From Bog-756 sp963806455 (lineage in GTDB: Bacteria; Actinomycetota; Acidimicrobiia; Acidimicrobiales; RAAP-2): a stretch of 64,000 bases of DNA. The notes beneath the pieces are model-generated. The model worked only from the letters and a program-made list of their open reading frames with translations, was not told the origin of the DNA and made no database searches. The position numbers were made by a program, and so were the translations under genes. Every line of letters starts with the position of its first letter. Position 1 is the first letter of the stretch. Of this stretch, positions 43,935 to 53,096 are shown in pieces. The stretch lies in NCBI GenBank assembly GCA_963806455.1, contig CAWDXZ010000004.1, positions 226,684 through 290,683 of the forward strand, in the 5' to 3' direction.

Positions 43935-45113
43935 TCAGCGGCGCGGCAGCCCGAGCAGGCGCTCGGCCACCACGTTGCGTTGGATCTCGTTGGTTCCGGC
44001 ATAGATGGGACCGGCCAGGGCGAACAGGTACCCGTCCAGCCACGGTGCGTCCACCCCGGGGCCGTGGAACTCCGCTTCGGGACCGAGCAGGGCCAGGGCG
44101 GCCCGGTGGATGGCCAGGTCGGTCTCCGACCAGTGGATCTTGTTGGCGCTGGCTTCGGCGCCGACCGAACCGCCGTCCCGCACCCGGGTGGCCGTCCACC
44201 ACGTGCCGAGCCGGTAGGCCTCGGCGTCCATCCAGGCCCGGGCCACCGCGTCGGCCCGGCGCGCCGCCCCCTCGGGGTCGCGGGCCAGGCGATCGGCATA
44301 GAGGTCGACGAGTCGGCCGGCGGCCTCGGTGTAGCGGGCCGGGCTGCGCAGGCTCAGTCCCCGTTCCGATCCGGCGGTGGCCATGGCCACGCTCCATCCG
44401 TGGCCGACCTGGCCGAGCACCTGGTCGTCGGGGACGAAGACGTCCTCGAAGAAGATCTCGGCGAACCCGGTCTCACCGTCGATCTGGGGGATGGGGCGCA
44501 CGGTCACGCCCGGCCGGGCCAGGTCGATCAGGAAGTAGGTCAGGCCCCGGTGCCGCTCGGCCGCGGGGTCGGTGCGGAACAGGCCGAAGCACCACTCGGC
44601 GAAGGCGCCGCGCGAGGCCCAGGTCTTCTGCCCGCTGAGCAGCCAGCCGTCGTCCGCCGGCGCACGCTCCGCCCGGCTGCGGATGCCGGCCAGGTCGCTG
44701 CCGGCATCGGGCTCGGACCACCCCTGGCACCAGATCTCCTCACCCGAGGCCATGGGCGGCAGGAACCGGCGGCGCTGCCGTTCGGTGCCGAACTCCATGA
44801 GGGTCGGGGCCAGCAGGAACACCCCGTTCTGGCTCACCCGCAGCGGCGCTTGGGCCCGCCAGTACTCCTCCTCGAAGATGAGCCACTCGACCACCCCGAG
44901 GTCCCGGCCGCCGTACTCGACCGGCCACGAGACGACCGACCACCGGTCGGCGTACATGGTCTGCTCCCAGGACCGGTGGGCCTCGAATCCCTCGGCGGTG
45001 TCGAGCGAGGGCAACGAGCGAGCCGGTGGCGCGTGGGCGGCCAGCCACGATCGGGCTTCCTCCCGGAACTCCTCCTCCTCGGCGGTGAATCGCAGGTCCA
45101 TCGGTATGTCCAT
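43935..45113 (-). CDS. Acyl-CoA dehydrogenase, large subunit type
   Basis: A 392-residue FadE. It has MDLRFTAEEEEFREEARSWL at the N-terminus, IWCQGWSEPDAGSDLAGIRS for FAD/substrate contacts and YAGTNEIQRNVVAERLLGLP near the end. ATG 45113 or ATG 45101 could be the start; neither has an RBS. It is divergent from a steroid-type thiolase with a strong palindrome between them. It pairs with the small FadE downstream. Confidence 0.9.
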   Translation of the reverse strand: MDIPMDLRFTAEEEEFREEARSWLAAHAPPARSLPSLDTAEGFEAHRSWEQTMYADRWSVVSWPVEYGGRDLGVVEWLIFEEEYWRAQAPLRVSQNGVFLLAPTLMEFGTERQRRRFLPPMASGEEIWCQGWSEPDAGSDLAGIRSRAERAPADDGWLLSGQKTWASRGAFAEWCFGLFRTDPAAERHRGLTYFLIDLARPGVTVRPIPQIDGETGFAEIFFEDVFVPDDQVLGQVGHGWSVAMATAGSERGLSLRSPARYTEAAGRLVDLYADRLARDPEGAARRADAVARAWMDAEAYRLGTWWTATRVRDGGSVGAEASANKIHWSETDLAIHRAALALLGPEAEFHGPGVDAPWLDGYLFALAGPIYAGTNEIQRNVVAERLLGLPRR

Positions 45114-45142
45114 GATCGGGCCCGGGTCGGTGGGCGGGTAGG

Positions 45143-45169
45143 GGAAATCTGACACACCGCCAGATTTCC
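45143..45169. promoter_or_regulatory. 27-bp palindrome between FadE and thiolase genes
   Basis: GGAAATCTG (45143-45151) and CAGATTTCC (45161-45169) are perfect 9-bp arms around a 9-nt centre. The repeat lies 30 bp from the FadE ATG and 34 bp from the thiolase ATG, so one regulator could control both. The inner part CTGACACACCGCCAG loosely resembles the 15-bp operator found elsewhere in the window. Confidence 0.6.
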
Positions 45170-45202
45170 GGCAACCAACCGGCTTCGGCCACAATGGGGG
45201 CC

Positions 45203-46408
45203 ATGCCCAACGCCGTGATCGTCGACGTGGTCCGGACGCCGGTGGGCCGGCGCAACGGGCGGCTGTCGGGGTGGCATGCCGTCGACCTCGCCGCCCAGCC
45301 GCTGCGTGCGCTGGTGGAGCGCAACGACCTCGACCCCGCCCTGGTCGAGGACGTCGTCCTCGGTTGCACGATGACCGTCGGGGAGCAGGCCATGAACATC
45401 GGCCGCAACGCCGCCCTGGCCGCCGGGTTCCCCGAGACCGTGCCGGGGACCACCGTCGACCGCCAGTGCGGCTCGGCCCAGCAGGCGGTGCACTTCGCCG
45501 CCCAGGCCGTGATGTCGGGGGCCATGGACGTGGTCATCGGCGGCGGAGTGGAGGCCATGAGCCGGGTGCCCATCGGCTCGACCACCGAGCACGGTCCCGG
45601 CGATGCCTACGGGCCGGCGGTGCGCGAACGGTTCGACTTCATCCATCAGGGCCTGAGCGCCGAGGAGATCGGCCGGCGCTGGGAGATCGGGCGGGAGGAG
45701 ATGGACCGGTTCGCCGTCCGCTCCCACCAGCGGGCCGCCCGGGCCGTGGCCGAGGGTCGGTTCGACAACGAGATCGTCCCCCTGGCCACCCGGCGGGCCC
45801 GGGTCGCGGAGCGGGTGGCGGTGCCGGGCAGCGACGAAGGGGATCCGGGTGGCGAAGGGCCGCTCAGCTCCGACGAGGGGATCCGGGCCGGCTCCACCTA
45901 TGAGACGCTGGCCGCCCTTCCCCCGTGCTTCGTCGAGGAGGGACAGGTAACCGCGGCCTCCTCCTCGCAGATCTCGGACGGGGCGGCCGCAGTGCTCATC
46001 ATGTCGGAGGAGAAGGCGGGCCATCTGGGCCTCCGGCCCCGGGCCCGCTTCCACACCTTCGCGGTGGCCGCCAACGACCCGGTCATCATGTTGACCGCCC
46101 CGATACCGGCCACCACCATGGTGCTCGAGAAGGCCAAGCTGTCCCTCGAGGACATCGACCTCGTCGAGATCAACGAGGCCTTCGCCTCGGTGGTGCTGGC
46201 CTGGGAGAAAGAGCACCATCCCGACATGGACAAGGTCAATGTCAACGGGGGTGCCATCGCCATCGGCCACCCCACCGGGGCATCCGGCGCCCGCCTGATG
46301 GCCACCCTGCTCAACGAGATGGAGCGCACCGGTTCGCGCTACGGCCTCCAGACGATGTGCGAGGGCGGTGGGCAGGCCAACGCCACCATCATCGAGCGGC
46401 TCGGGTAG
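45203..46408 (+). CDS. Acetyl-CoA acetyltransferase (thiolase), FadA5/FadA6-like
   Basis: A 401-residue thiolase that cleaves a 3-ketoacyl-CoA. The nucleophile Cys is in TTVDRQCGSAQQAVHFAAQA near 90, the His in GGAIAIGHPTGASGAR, and the second Cys in QTMCEGGGQAN. SSQISDGAAAVLIMSEEKAG and VEINEAFASVVLAWEKEH resemble the steroid thiolases FadA5 and FadA6 as I remember them. ATG 45203 is preferred over ATG 45194; CACAAT upstream may be a -10. It is divergent from a FadE pair. Confidence 0.9.
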   Translation: MPNAVIVDVVRTPVGRRNGRLSGWHAVDLAAQPLRALVERNDLDPALVEDVVLGCTMTVGEQAMNIGRNAALAAGFPETVPGTTVDRQCGSAQQAVHFAAQAVMSGAMDVVIGGGVEAMSRVPIGSTTEHGPGDAYGPAVRERFDFIHQGLSAEEIGRRWEIGREEMDRFAVRSHQRAARAVAEGRFDNEIVPLATRRARVAERVAVPGSDEGDPGGEGPLSSDEGIRAGSTYETLAALPPCFVEEGQVTAASSSQISDGAAAVLIMSEEKAGHLGLRPRARFHTFAVAANDPVIMLTAPIPATTMVLEKAKLSLEDIDLVEINEAFASVVLAWEKEHHPDMDKVNVNGGAIAIGHPTGASGARLMATLLNEMERTGSRYGLQTMCEGGGQANATIIERLG

Positions 46409-46429
46409 CGAGCCGCCGGGTCGCCCCGG

Positions 46430-49400
46430 TCAGGCCAGGTCGGCCGGCACCTCCGGCGCGGACTGCTTCTTGAACTTCACCACGTCGGCCCGGGTCGGCC
46501 GCGACATCAGATAGCCCTGATAGAGGTCGCAGCCCAGCTCGGTCACCCGATTCAGCTGGATCCGTGTCTCGACGCCCTCGGCCAGGACGACCAGGCCGAG
46601 GGCCTTGCTGAGCTGCACGATCGCCGCCACGATGGCCTCGTCGTTGTCGAAGGTGCCCAGCCCGTCGACGAACGACTTGTCGATCTTCAGGATCTTGACC
46701 GGGAACCGCTTGAGCTGGGCCAGTGACGAGTAGCCGGTGCCGAAGTCGTCGATGGCCAGGCCCACGCCCATCTCGTGGATGCCCCCCAGCATGGCGATCG
46801 AGGCCGAGGTGTCACTCATGAGCATGCTCTCGGTGACCTCCATGACCAGGGCCTCGGGGGGGAGTCCCGAGTCGGCCAGGGCCGAGGCGATGGTGTCCAG
46901 CAGCTCGATGTCGCTCAACTGATGGGCCGAGAGGTTGACGGTGATGTACGCGTCCTCGGCCCCCGGAAGCTCCCGGCGCCACTTGGCCATGGTCTGGCAG
47001 GCCTCGCGCAGCACCCAACGGCCGAGCTTGAAGATGAGGTCGGACTCCTCGGCGAACGGGATGAACTCCATCGGGCCCAACAGGCCCCGGGTGGGATGGT
47101 GCCAGCGGACCAGTGCCTCCATGGCGACGATGCGATCGTCGTGCACCGAGGCGATCGGCTGGTAGTGGACGGTCATCTCGCCGTGGTCGATGGAGTGCCG
47201 GAGGTCGTCGTAGATCTCGAGGCGGGCCACCGACTTGGCCCGGAGCGATTCGTCGAACACCTCCACCCGGGACCGGCCCTTGTTCTTGGCCTGGAACATG
47301 GCCACGTCGGCCTGCTGGAGGATGTCCTGGGCGCCCTGGAGCCCCTTGGTGACGAAGGACACGCCGACGCTGCTGGTGACCACCACGCTGCGCCCGCTGG
47401 ACAGCTGGACCGGCTCGGCCAGCAGCCTCGAGTACTCCGTGGCCAGGCTCACGGCCACGTCGACATCGGGGACGCTGCGGCACAGCACCACGAACTCGTC
47501 GCCGGAGAAACGGCTCACCAGGTCGCCGCCCCGCACCGCCGACTTGAACCGTTGGGCCAGGGTCAGCAGGAGCTCGTCGCCGGCGGCGTGCCCGAAGGAG
47601 TCGTTGACCAGCTTGAACCGGTCGAGGTCGATGAACAGGACGGCGAGGTTGGTGCCCCGCTGCGACGACACCATCAGCTCCCGCTCGAGCTCGTCGTTGA
47701 ATTGGGACCGGTTGCCCAGCCCGGTGAGCGAGTCGTGGTAGGCGAGCCAGTGCAGCTGGGCCTCGGCCGCCTGGCGGTCGGTCACGTCGGTGAACGAGCA
47801 GACGGCCATCGGGCCGTCGACCTGGTCCGAGCCGGACAGCAGGCGCGAGCTGAGCATCAGCCACTGCCGCCGTTCGCTCCCGTCGGTCACGCCGATCATC
47901 ACGTCGTCCCTCGACTCCCCGGTGGCCAGGGTCTGCGCGTGGGGGAACATGTCGGCCGACATCGGGTGCCCGTCCACGTCGATGGCGATCGACGAGCCGG
48001 TGAAGATCTGATGGGCCTTGCCGGACGACAGCCGGTCGCCGAGGATCTTCTCGGCGGCCTCGTTGCTGGCACAGACGTTCCCGTGCTCGTCGAGGAGGAC
48101 GATCCCCTCGCTCAGCGACGCCACCACGGCCTCGTAGCGCTCCTCGGCCGCCCGCCGTCCCGCCTGGGCCTGTCGGGCCTCGGTGACCTCGGCGCACACC
48201 ACGACCCAGCCGGCGGGCATGCCGGCCTCGTTGATCAAGGGGTCGAGCGAGACGAGCACCTCGACCGGGGTGCCGTCCTTGCGCACGTGCGAGCGCTGGC
48301 CCCGTTCGAGCACCGAGGCGCTGTCGGTGCGGAAGCCGGTGAGGATCTCGGAGATCGACCGGCCCACCACCTCGTGCTCGCTCCAGCCGTAGATGACGGC
48401 GGCCGCCTCGTTCCAGCTCTCGATCTTGCCGTCACTGTCGATCCCGATGATCCCGTCGGAGACGTGGGCCACCAGGCTGGCCCGGTACCGGAAAGCCGCC
48501 TCGGCGGCGATCCGCATCGACAGGTCCCTCATGATGACCTGGTAGGCGGGCTGCCCGCCCCAGCTGGTGCGCACCGAGGTCACGTCGACCACCGAGATAC
48601 TGCCGTCCAGCGCGATCACCCTCACCTCGCCGTGCTCGGAGACCTGCCCATCCTCGGTCATCTGGGCCACCCGCTCGGCCACCGGCCCGACGTCGTCGGG
48701 ATGGACGAAGGTGGTCATGGGCCACCCGTAGCACTGCTCCATCGATTCCGCCTTGATCAGCCGCACGGCGGCCGCGTTGCCGTACACCAGCGTCCCGTTG
48801 CGGTGCACGACGATGGCGTCCGGGCTGAGGTCGGTCAGGAGGCGGAACCGGTCGACCACGTCGTGCAGCTCGCGTTCGACGTAGACGTGCTCGGTGACGT
48901 CGACCACCGCGCCCAGGTAGGCGCTGTCGCCGAGCTCCGGGTTGCCGCCCATGAGCCGGCCACCGGTCGAGCTCGGCGAGGCCCGCACGATCAGTTTGTG
49001 GGTGACCCCGTCCGGACTGGTGACCACCGTCCGGAGGTCGTACTCGGCCGGGGGAGCGCCGGCCCGGATCGGGGCCAGCACCGGCTCGAGGATGGCGGCG
49101 GGGAGGTCGGTGATCTCGGTGGCGGTGGCGGTGGCGGTCGGCCTGTCCGTGGCCCGCCGCCGGAAGGGCGTGGGGGGCCCGGCGGTCTCGTCCTCGGTCA
49201 TGACGTCCATGGAGAAGCCGGGTGTCCCCGGCTCGACGCCGAAGAGCACTTCGACCGGAGCGGACCACCGGAGGTCGTCGCTGGCCGGGTCGTAGGACCA
49301 ACTGACGATCGGGACCGAGGAGAGATCGAATCCGATTTCGCGGGGGAGTTCCGGTGTATCGGTCGAGGCGGCGGGCACTGTGTCCGGAGCCGTGGACATG

Positions 49401-49453
49401 GCGGCCTTGAGACCACGGCCCCGGGCCTTGTTGGACTGTCGAACATTGCCCAT
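46430..49453 (-). CDS. PAS-PAS-PAS-GGDEF-EAL cyclic-di-GMP signalling protein
   Basis: A 1007-residue soluble protein with several PAS domains (LLTDLSPDAIVVHRNGTLVY near 205, HVSDGIIGIDSDGKIESWNE near 320, SLSEGIVLLDEHGNVCASNE near 450), then GGDEF (about 600-730) and EAL (about 745-1000). The cyclase motif is RFSGDEF (SGDEF variant, near 650), with an RGGD inhibitory site five residues before it. The phosphodiesterase side looks complete: MEALVRWHHP, VNLSAHQLS, AIDDFGTGYSSLAQLKRFPV, VLAEGVET. Both activities are possible. No membrane helix was seen. Confidence 0.93.
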   Translation of the reverse strand: MGNVRQSNKARGRGLKAAMSTAPDTVPAASTDTPELPREIGFDLSSVPIVSWSYDPASDDLRWSAPVEVLFGVEPGTPGFSMDVMTEDETAGPPTPFRRRATDRPTATATATEITDLPAAILEPVLAPIRAGAPPAEYDLRTVVTSPDGVTHKLIVRASPSSTGGRLMGGNPELGDSAYLGAVVDVTEHVYVERELHDVVDRFRLLTDLSPDAIVVHRNGTLVYGNAAAVRLIKAESMEQCYGWPMTTFVHPDDVGPVAERVAQMTEDGQVSEHGEVRVIALDGSISVVDVTSVRTSWGGQPAYQVIMRDLSMRIAAEAAFRYRASLVAHVSDGIIGIDSDGKIESWNEAAAVIYGWSEHEVVGRSISEILTGFRTDSASVLERGQRSHVRKDGTPVEVLVSLDPLINEAGMPAGWVVVCAEVTEARQAQAGRRAAEERYEAVVASLSEGIVLLDEHGNVCASNEAAEKILGDRLSSGKAHQIFTGSSIAIDVDGHPMSADMFPHAQTLATGESRDDVMIGVTDGSERRQWLMLSSRLLSGSDQVDGPMAVCSFTDVTDRQAAEAQLHWLAYHDSLTGLGNRSQFNDELERELMVSSQRGTNLAVLFIDLDRFKLVNDSFGHAAGDELLLTLAQRFKSAVRGGDLVSRFSGDEFVVLCRSVPDVDVAVSLATEYSRLLAEPVQLSSGRSVVVTSSVGVSFVTKGLQGAQDILQQADVAMFQAKNKGRSRVEVFDESLRAKSVARLEIYDDLRHSIDHGEMTVHYQPIASVHDDRIVAMEALVRWHHPTRGLLGPMEFIPFAEESDLIFKLGRWVLREACQTMAKWRRELPGAEDAYITVNLSAHQLSDIELLDTIASALADSGLPPEALVMEVTESMLMSDTSASIAMLGGIHEMGVGLAIDDFGTGYSSLAQLKRFPVKILKIDKSFVDGLGTFDNDEAIVAAIVQLSKALGLVVLAEGVETRIQLNRVTELGCDLYQGYLMSRPTRADVVKFKKQSAPEVPADLA

Positions 49454-49649
49454 GCCCGTGTATCGGCAGGTAATCGGGTGCTCTTGAGCCTGGCGGGGGT
49501 CTCCGATCCGCCTGGATTTTCGGGGCCAAGCAGCCGGGCGTGGCCGGGGCGGGACCGACCCCCCCGGATTGCTATGTGGAGGCGGCCACCTGGGACGTGT
49601 CTTCCATATGCAACGCCGCCCACCTGGGCGTCAAAGGGGAAATACGGCC

Positions 49650-50876
49650 TCAGGAATGGGGCTCGTCGACCACCAGAACGGCGTTGTGACCGCCCATGCC
49701 GAGCGATGACTTGAGCATCAGCCCCGGCTGTCGCGGCGTGTTGCCGTCGAGCAGCCGGGGATGGCCCGGTGCCACCCGGGGCGGCGCCGGCACCACGCCT
49801 GTCTCGAAGGCGTACAGGGTGGCCAGCATCTCGACGGCGCCGGCGGCGGCCTGACAGTGCCCCACCAGAGGCTTGATCGAGAAGATCCCCTTGGCGTCGG
49901 GGTACAGCTCGTCGAGCACTCTGGCCTCGGCGGCGTCGCATTGGGCCGTGCCCGGTCCGTGGGCGTTGAGGTAGGCCACGTCGGACGGGCTGACGTCCGC
50001 ATTGACGGTCGCCTCCCGGAAGCACCGGAACACCTCGGCATTGTCGGGTGCCAGGGCGATGGCGTGGTAGCCGTCGTTGGTCATCGCTCCACCGAGTACC
50101 GACGCATACCCGCCCGTCGGCCGGTTCGAGAGCACCATGGCCACGGAGGCCTCACCCCCGACAAAGCCGCGGCTGCCCTCCTGGAAGGGCCGGCATCCGT
50201 CGAACGGTGGGAGATCGAGGACGGCCGCGCCCAGGTCACGGAACCAAGGGATGTTCTCGGGGATGCCGGACATGTCGGTGGCGAGCAGGACGACGTCGGA
50301 GGCGATGCCCGAGTCGATCCACGACTTGGCCGTCAACATCCCGACATTGCTCGAGGCGCATGTGGCCGATACCGACATGGCGGGGCCGTGGAAGCCGAAC
50401 TCCTTCATGAACATGGCGATGACCGTCGAGGGGATCATCTGCAGCCAACTCCGCAGCTTGCGCCGTGAACCGGCGAAGTTACCCTCCCGCCGGTAGTAGT
50501 CGCGGAACGTCTCCACGTCGCCGAGGGCGAGGCAGTGGATCACACCCACGACCGGCCCGGGGCGCCAGCCCCGGTCTTGCGCATCGGTGATGGCTTCGCG
50601 CCCCGAGAACCGCAGGGCCTGGCTGAAGCGGCTCTGACCATCCCGGATGTCGCCGGAGCCCGTGATGGTAGCGAGATAAGGGGGGCCCTCCAGGAACTCG
50701 GCCATCTCCGGGGTGGGCTTGACCGCGCTCTCCCCGAGCAGGAACCCGTCCCAGATCCGCTTGCGCCCCCAGCCATAGCCAGTTACCGCACCGGCACCGA
50801 CGATGGTCATGGGGCCATTGTCACCCGACCGACTTTGTCGGAGGCTGCTGGAGGATGGCTGATTGGCAGTAGACAT
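49650..50876 (-). CDS. Beta-ketoacyl-ACP synthase (FabF/KAS II-like), orphan
   Basis: A 408-residue condensing enzyme. The Cys-His-His triad is visible: VSATCASSNVGM (Cys near 173), YLNAHGPGT (usually NTHGTST), and KPLVGHCQAAAGAVE. The C-terminal SSLGMGGHNAVLV is typical. It has no adjacent acyl carrier protein, FabD or FabG, so it may act with the housekeeping fatty acid or a lipid pathway elsewhere. GAGGAGG lies 4 nt before the ATG. Codon use and spacer are somewhat less GC-rich than in neighbours, which may reflect transfer. Confidence 0.85.
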   Translation of the reverse strand: MSTANQPSSSSLRQSRSGDNGPMTIVGAGAVTGYGWGRKRIWDGFLLGESAVKPTPEMAEFLEGPPYLATITGSGDIRDGQSRFSQALRFSGREAITDAQDRGWRPGPVVGVIHCLALGDVETFRDYYRREGNFAGSRRKLRSWLQMIPSTVIAMFMKEFGFHGPAMSVSATCASSNVGMLTAKSWIDSGIASDVVLLATDMSGIPENIPWFRDLGAAVLDLPPFDGCRPFQEGSRGFVGGEASVAMVLSNRPTGGYASVLGGAMTNDGYHAIALAPDNAEVFRCFREATVNADVSPSDVAYLNAHGPGTAQCDAAEARVLDELYPDAKGIFSIKPLVGHCQAAAGAVEMLATLYAFETGVVPAPPRVAPGHPRLLDGNTPRQPGLMLKSSLGMGGHNAVLVVDEPHS

Positions 50877-51174
50877 CAGACCTCCTCAACGCGGTAAATA
50901 TGAGCCGGCTTGGCCTCTCCATAGGGCCTATGGGGGTGGCGGAAACCGAACCGATGGCAGTGGAAGATTATTGCTCAGTCCTGCCGGCCGCACAATGGGC
51001 AATTTCGACGGGCCTTTGTGCTCGCCCTGGCCCGGGGCAATGTTCGCTCGCGGGCGCGGTCGGCAACCACGTGCAATCCCCATCGAATGCAGGCTATCCG
51101 CCCCTCCGTTATTGCCCACCGATATCGCCATGGAAAGGCGGGACCCGGCGGTTCCATCGGCACCTGCGCCGGCG
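50877..51174. other. Relatively AT-rich 298-bp spacer upstream of the ketosynthase
   Basis: No convincing gene; the short reading frames here lack the G/C third-position bias of real genes. It holds the ketosynthase promoter and operator-like palindrome at its left end. The rest is unexplained. Confidence 0.5.
50897..50933 (-). promoter_or_regulatory. Promoter and palindromic operator of the ketosynthase gene
   Basis: On the minus strand CATATT (50897-50902) is a plausible -10. The perfect inverted repeat CCATAGG/CCTATGG (50919-50925 and 50927-50933, one central G) covers the expected -35. A repressor bound there would block the promoter. Confidence 0.5.
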
Positions 51175-52314
51175 CTAGATCGACTCGACCCGAGCGTCGG
51201 GCGCCGATGCCAGACGGTCCAGGACGGCGGTGGCCTCGCCCATGATCCGTGCGATCAGGTCGGCCACGGAGGGCAGCTCCCCGATCTCGCCGACCACCTG
51301 GCCAGTGGGCAGGACCCCCACGTCGGTCCGGCCGTCGACCAGGGCCGCCTTGGTCATCATCGGGGCGTTCGCCGCCATCACCACCTGCGGCCAGGTGAGC
51401 TCGTTCCCCTGCTTGAGGGCCCGGCCCTCCCGCAGGAGGTCGAGGAGGGACGTCCCTGTCTGGCGGCGGAAGGCGTGGGCATTGGCCAGGGCCCGGGGCA
51501 TGTTGCGCACCCATCCGGCCCGCTCGAGGTGGTCGACCAGATCGGTGCGGATGACCCGCTGGGGGGCGCCGTCCACCGCCGTGGACACGACCGTTCCGGT
51601 GACCGGGGTGCCCAGGTAGACCGCCTTGACCGGGTCGGGGACCCGGCTCTCCTGGGTGAGGAGGAACCGGGTGCCCATGGCGATCCCGACGGCACCGAAG
51701 GCCAGCGCCGCCACCAGCCCCCGGCCGTCGAAGAAACCGCCGGCGGCGACCACCGCCACCCGGTCGCCCACGGCGTCGACGACCGCCGGGGTCAGCAACG
51801 AGGTGGGAACCGAGCCCGTATGGCCGCCGCCCTCGCCCCCTTGGGCGATGACCGCATCGACGCCCCATTCGGCCACCTTCTCGGCGTGCCGCCGGGCCCC
51901 GATGGTCGGCATGACGACGAGACCGGCCCGGCGGCATCGCTCCACCAGGTCGGCACTCGGGGCCTGGGCGAAGCTGGCCACGGTCACCCCGTTGTCGATC
52001 ATGAGGGCCACCCGTTCGTCCACGTCGGCCACGTCGGTGCGCAGGTTGACGCCGAAGGGGTGGTCGGTGCGGGCCCTGACCTCGGCGATGGCCGCCACCA
52101 GCTCGGCGTAGGTCATGGTGGCCGAGGCGAGGATCCCGAGGCCCCCCGCCTCAGCGGTGGCGGCCACCAGCCGGGGCCCGGCCACCCACCCCATGCCGGT
52201 CTGGACGACCGGGTACCGCACGCCGACCAACCGGCACAACCGGGTGTGCAGCGCCGGGTGCACCCGGGGGCCACGACCCGCCCCGTCGGCCGGGGCCCCG
52301 GGGGAATCGCTCAC
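51175..52314 (-). CDS. ipdC: Flavin-dependent reductase, IpdC-like (nitronate monooxygenase family)
   Basis: A 379-residue FMN TIM-barrel protein with YPVVQTGMGWVAGPRLVAAT, IAQGGEGGGHTGSVPTSLL and VVAAGGFFDGRGLVAALAFG. In mycobacteria the homologue next to ipdAB is IpdC (Rv3553), which reduces a hydroxylated indane-CoA intermediate derived from steroid rings C/D. GTG 52314 overlaps the ipdB stop as GTGA. Identity as IpdC rests on gene order as well as family. Confidence 0.82.
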   Translation of the reverse strand: MSDSPGAPADGAGRGPRVHPALHTRLCRLVGVRYPVVQTGMGWVAGPRLVAATAEAGGLGILASATMTYAELVAAIAEVRARTDHPFGVNLRTDVADVDERVALMIDNGVTVASFAQAPSADLVERCRRAGLVVMPTIGARRHAEKVAEWGVDAVIAQGGEGGGHTGSVPTSLLTPAVVDAVGDRVAVVAAGGFFDGRGLVAALAFGAVGIAMGTRFLLTQESRVPDPVKAVYLGTPVTGTVVSTAVDGAPQRVIRTDLVDHLERAGWVRNMPRALANAHAFRRQTGTSLLDLLREGRALKQGNELTWPQVVMAANAPMMTKAALVDGRTDVGVLPTGQVVGEIGELPSVADLIARIMGEATAVLDRLASAPDARVESI

Positions 52315-53096
52315 GCCGGGACCTCCCGGTGGCGCAGGCCGTCCCGGTCGAGCACGTCCCGGATCAGGGCCAGCTCGTCCGGCGTGGGCAGGCGCGTCTC
52401 GGGCACCTCGTCGGGGAACGCCAGCTCGAAGCCGGTGGCCTCGACCACCTCCTCGACGGTGACCCCGGGGTGGAGGGAGCGGACCCTCATGGTCCGGCCC
52501 GGCGTCTCGAAGTCGAAGACGCCCAGGTTGGAGACCACACACCGGATCTCGTGGTAGCGGCGAGCCGAAGGCCCGGCCTCGGCGGCGCGGGCATAGCCCA
52601 CGCCCGACACCACGTCGACCTGTTCGACGAACGAGCGGGTGGTGTGCTTCGGCACCCAGTAGCTGGTGGGATGGTTCACGGTGTTGCCCGGGGCCCCCCG
52701 GACGCCCACCAGCTGGACCCGGGGCCGGGCCCAGTCACCGATGGCGCTGATGTTCTGATTGCCGGTGCGGTCGATCTGGGAGGCCATCATGATCAGGCTG
52801 CGGCGGCCCGACCACACGACGTCGAACACCCGCCGGTAGGGCATATGGGACTCGAGCACCGCCGAGGGCGGGAGCGGCCCGAGGGGGGGTGCCCCGTCGA
52901 CCAGGGCGGCATCGCCGTCGGTGAGGACCAGGTCGGGGGCGAAGGTCAGTCGGGCCAGCCGGGCACCGAGCGAGGGGGCGGTCCCGAAGGCACTGGCCAT
53001 CACCTCCCCGTCCCCCCGGAAGACCTCGGCACAGGCGATGGCGCAGTACTCGGCCCGGGTGACCCCGTACCCGCCGGCCGGGATCGCCGGAGTCAC
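52311..53096 (-). CDS. ipdB: IpdB, beta subunit of the steroid ring-opening hydrolase
   Basis: A 261-residue CoA-transferase-family beta subunit. Features are YCAIACAEVFRGDGEVMASA, FDVVWSGRRSLIMMASQIDR and SNLGVFDFETPGRTMRVRSL. With IpdA it forms a hydrolase which, in M. tuberculosis, opens the last steroid ring of COCHEA-CoA rather than transferring CoA. GTG 53096 overlaps ipdA and its stop overlaps ipdC, so three genes are translationally coupled. Confidence 0.87.
   Translation of the reverse strand: MTPAIPAGGYGVTRAEYCAIACAEVFRGDGEVMASAFGTAPSLGARLARLTFAPDLVLTDGDAALVDGAPPLGPLPPSAVLESHMPYRRVFDVVWSGRRSLIMMASQIDRTGNQNISAIGDWARPRVQLVGVRGAPGNTVNHPTSYWVPKHTTRSFVEQVDVVSGVGYARAAEAGPSARRYHEIRCVVSNLGVFDFETPGRTMRVRSLHPGVTVEEVVEATGFELAFPDEVPETRLPTPDELALIRDVLDRDGLRHREVPA

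Noticed and set aside
46775..49714. A 979-codon plus-strand open frame opposite the GGDEF-EAL gene
   Set aside because: It is His/Gly/Asp-rich nonsense typical of an antisense frame in GC-rich DNA; the minus-strand protein has full domain homology.
50900..51178. A 92-codon plus-strand frame in the ketosynthase spacer
   Set aside because: It has no G/C third-position bias, RBS or homology that I can recognise.
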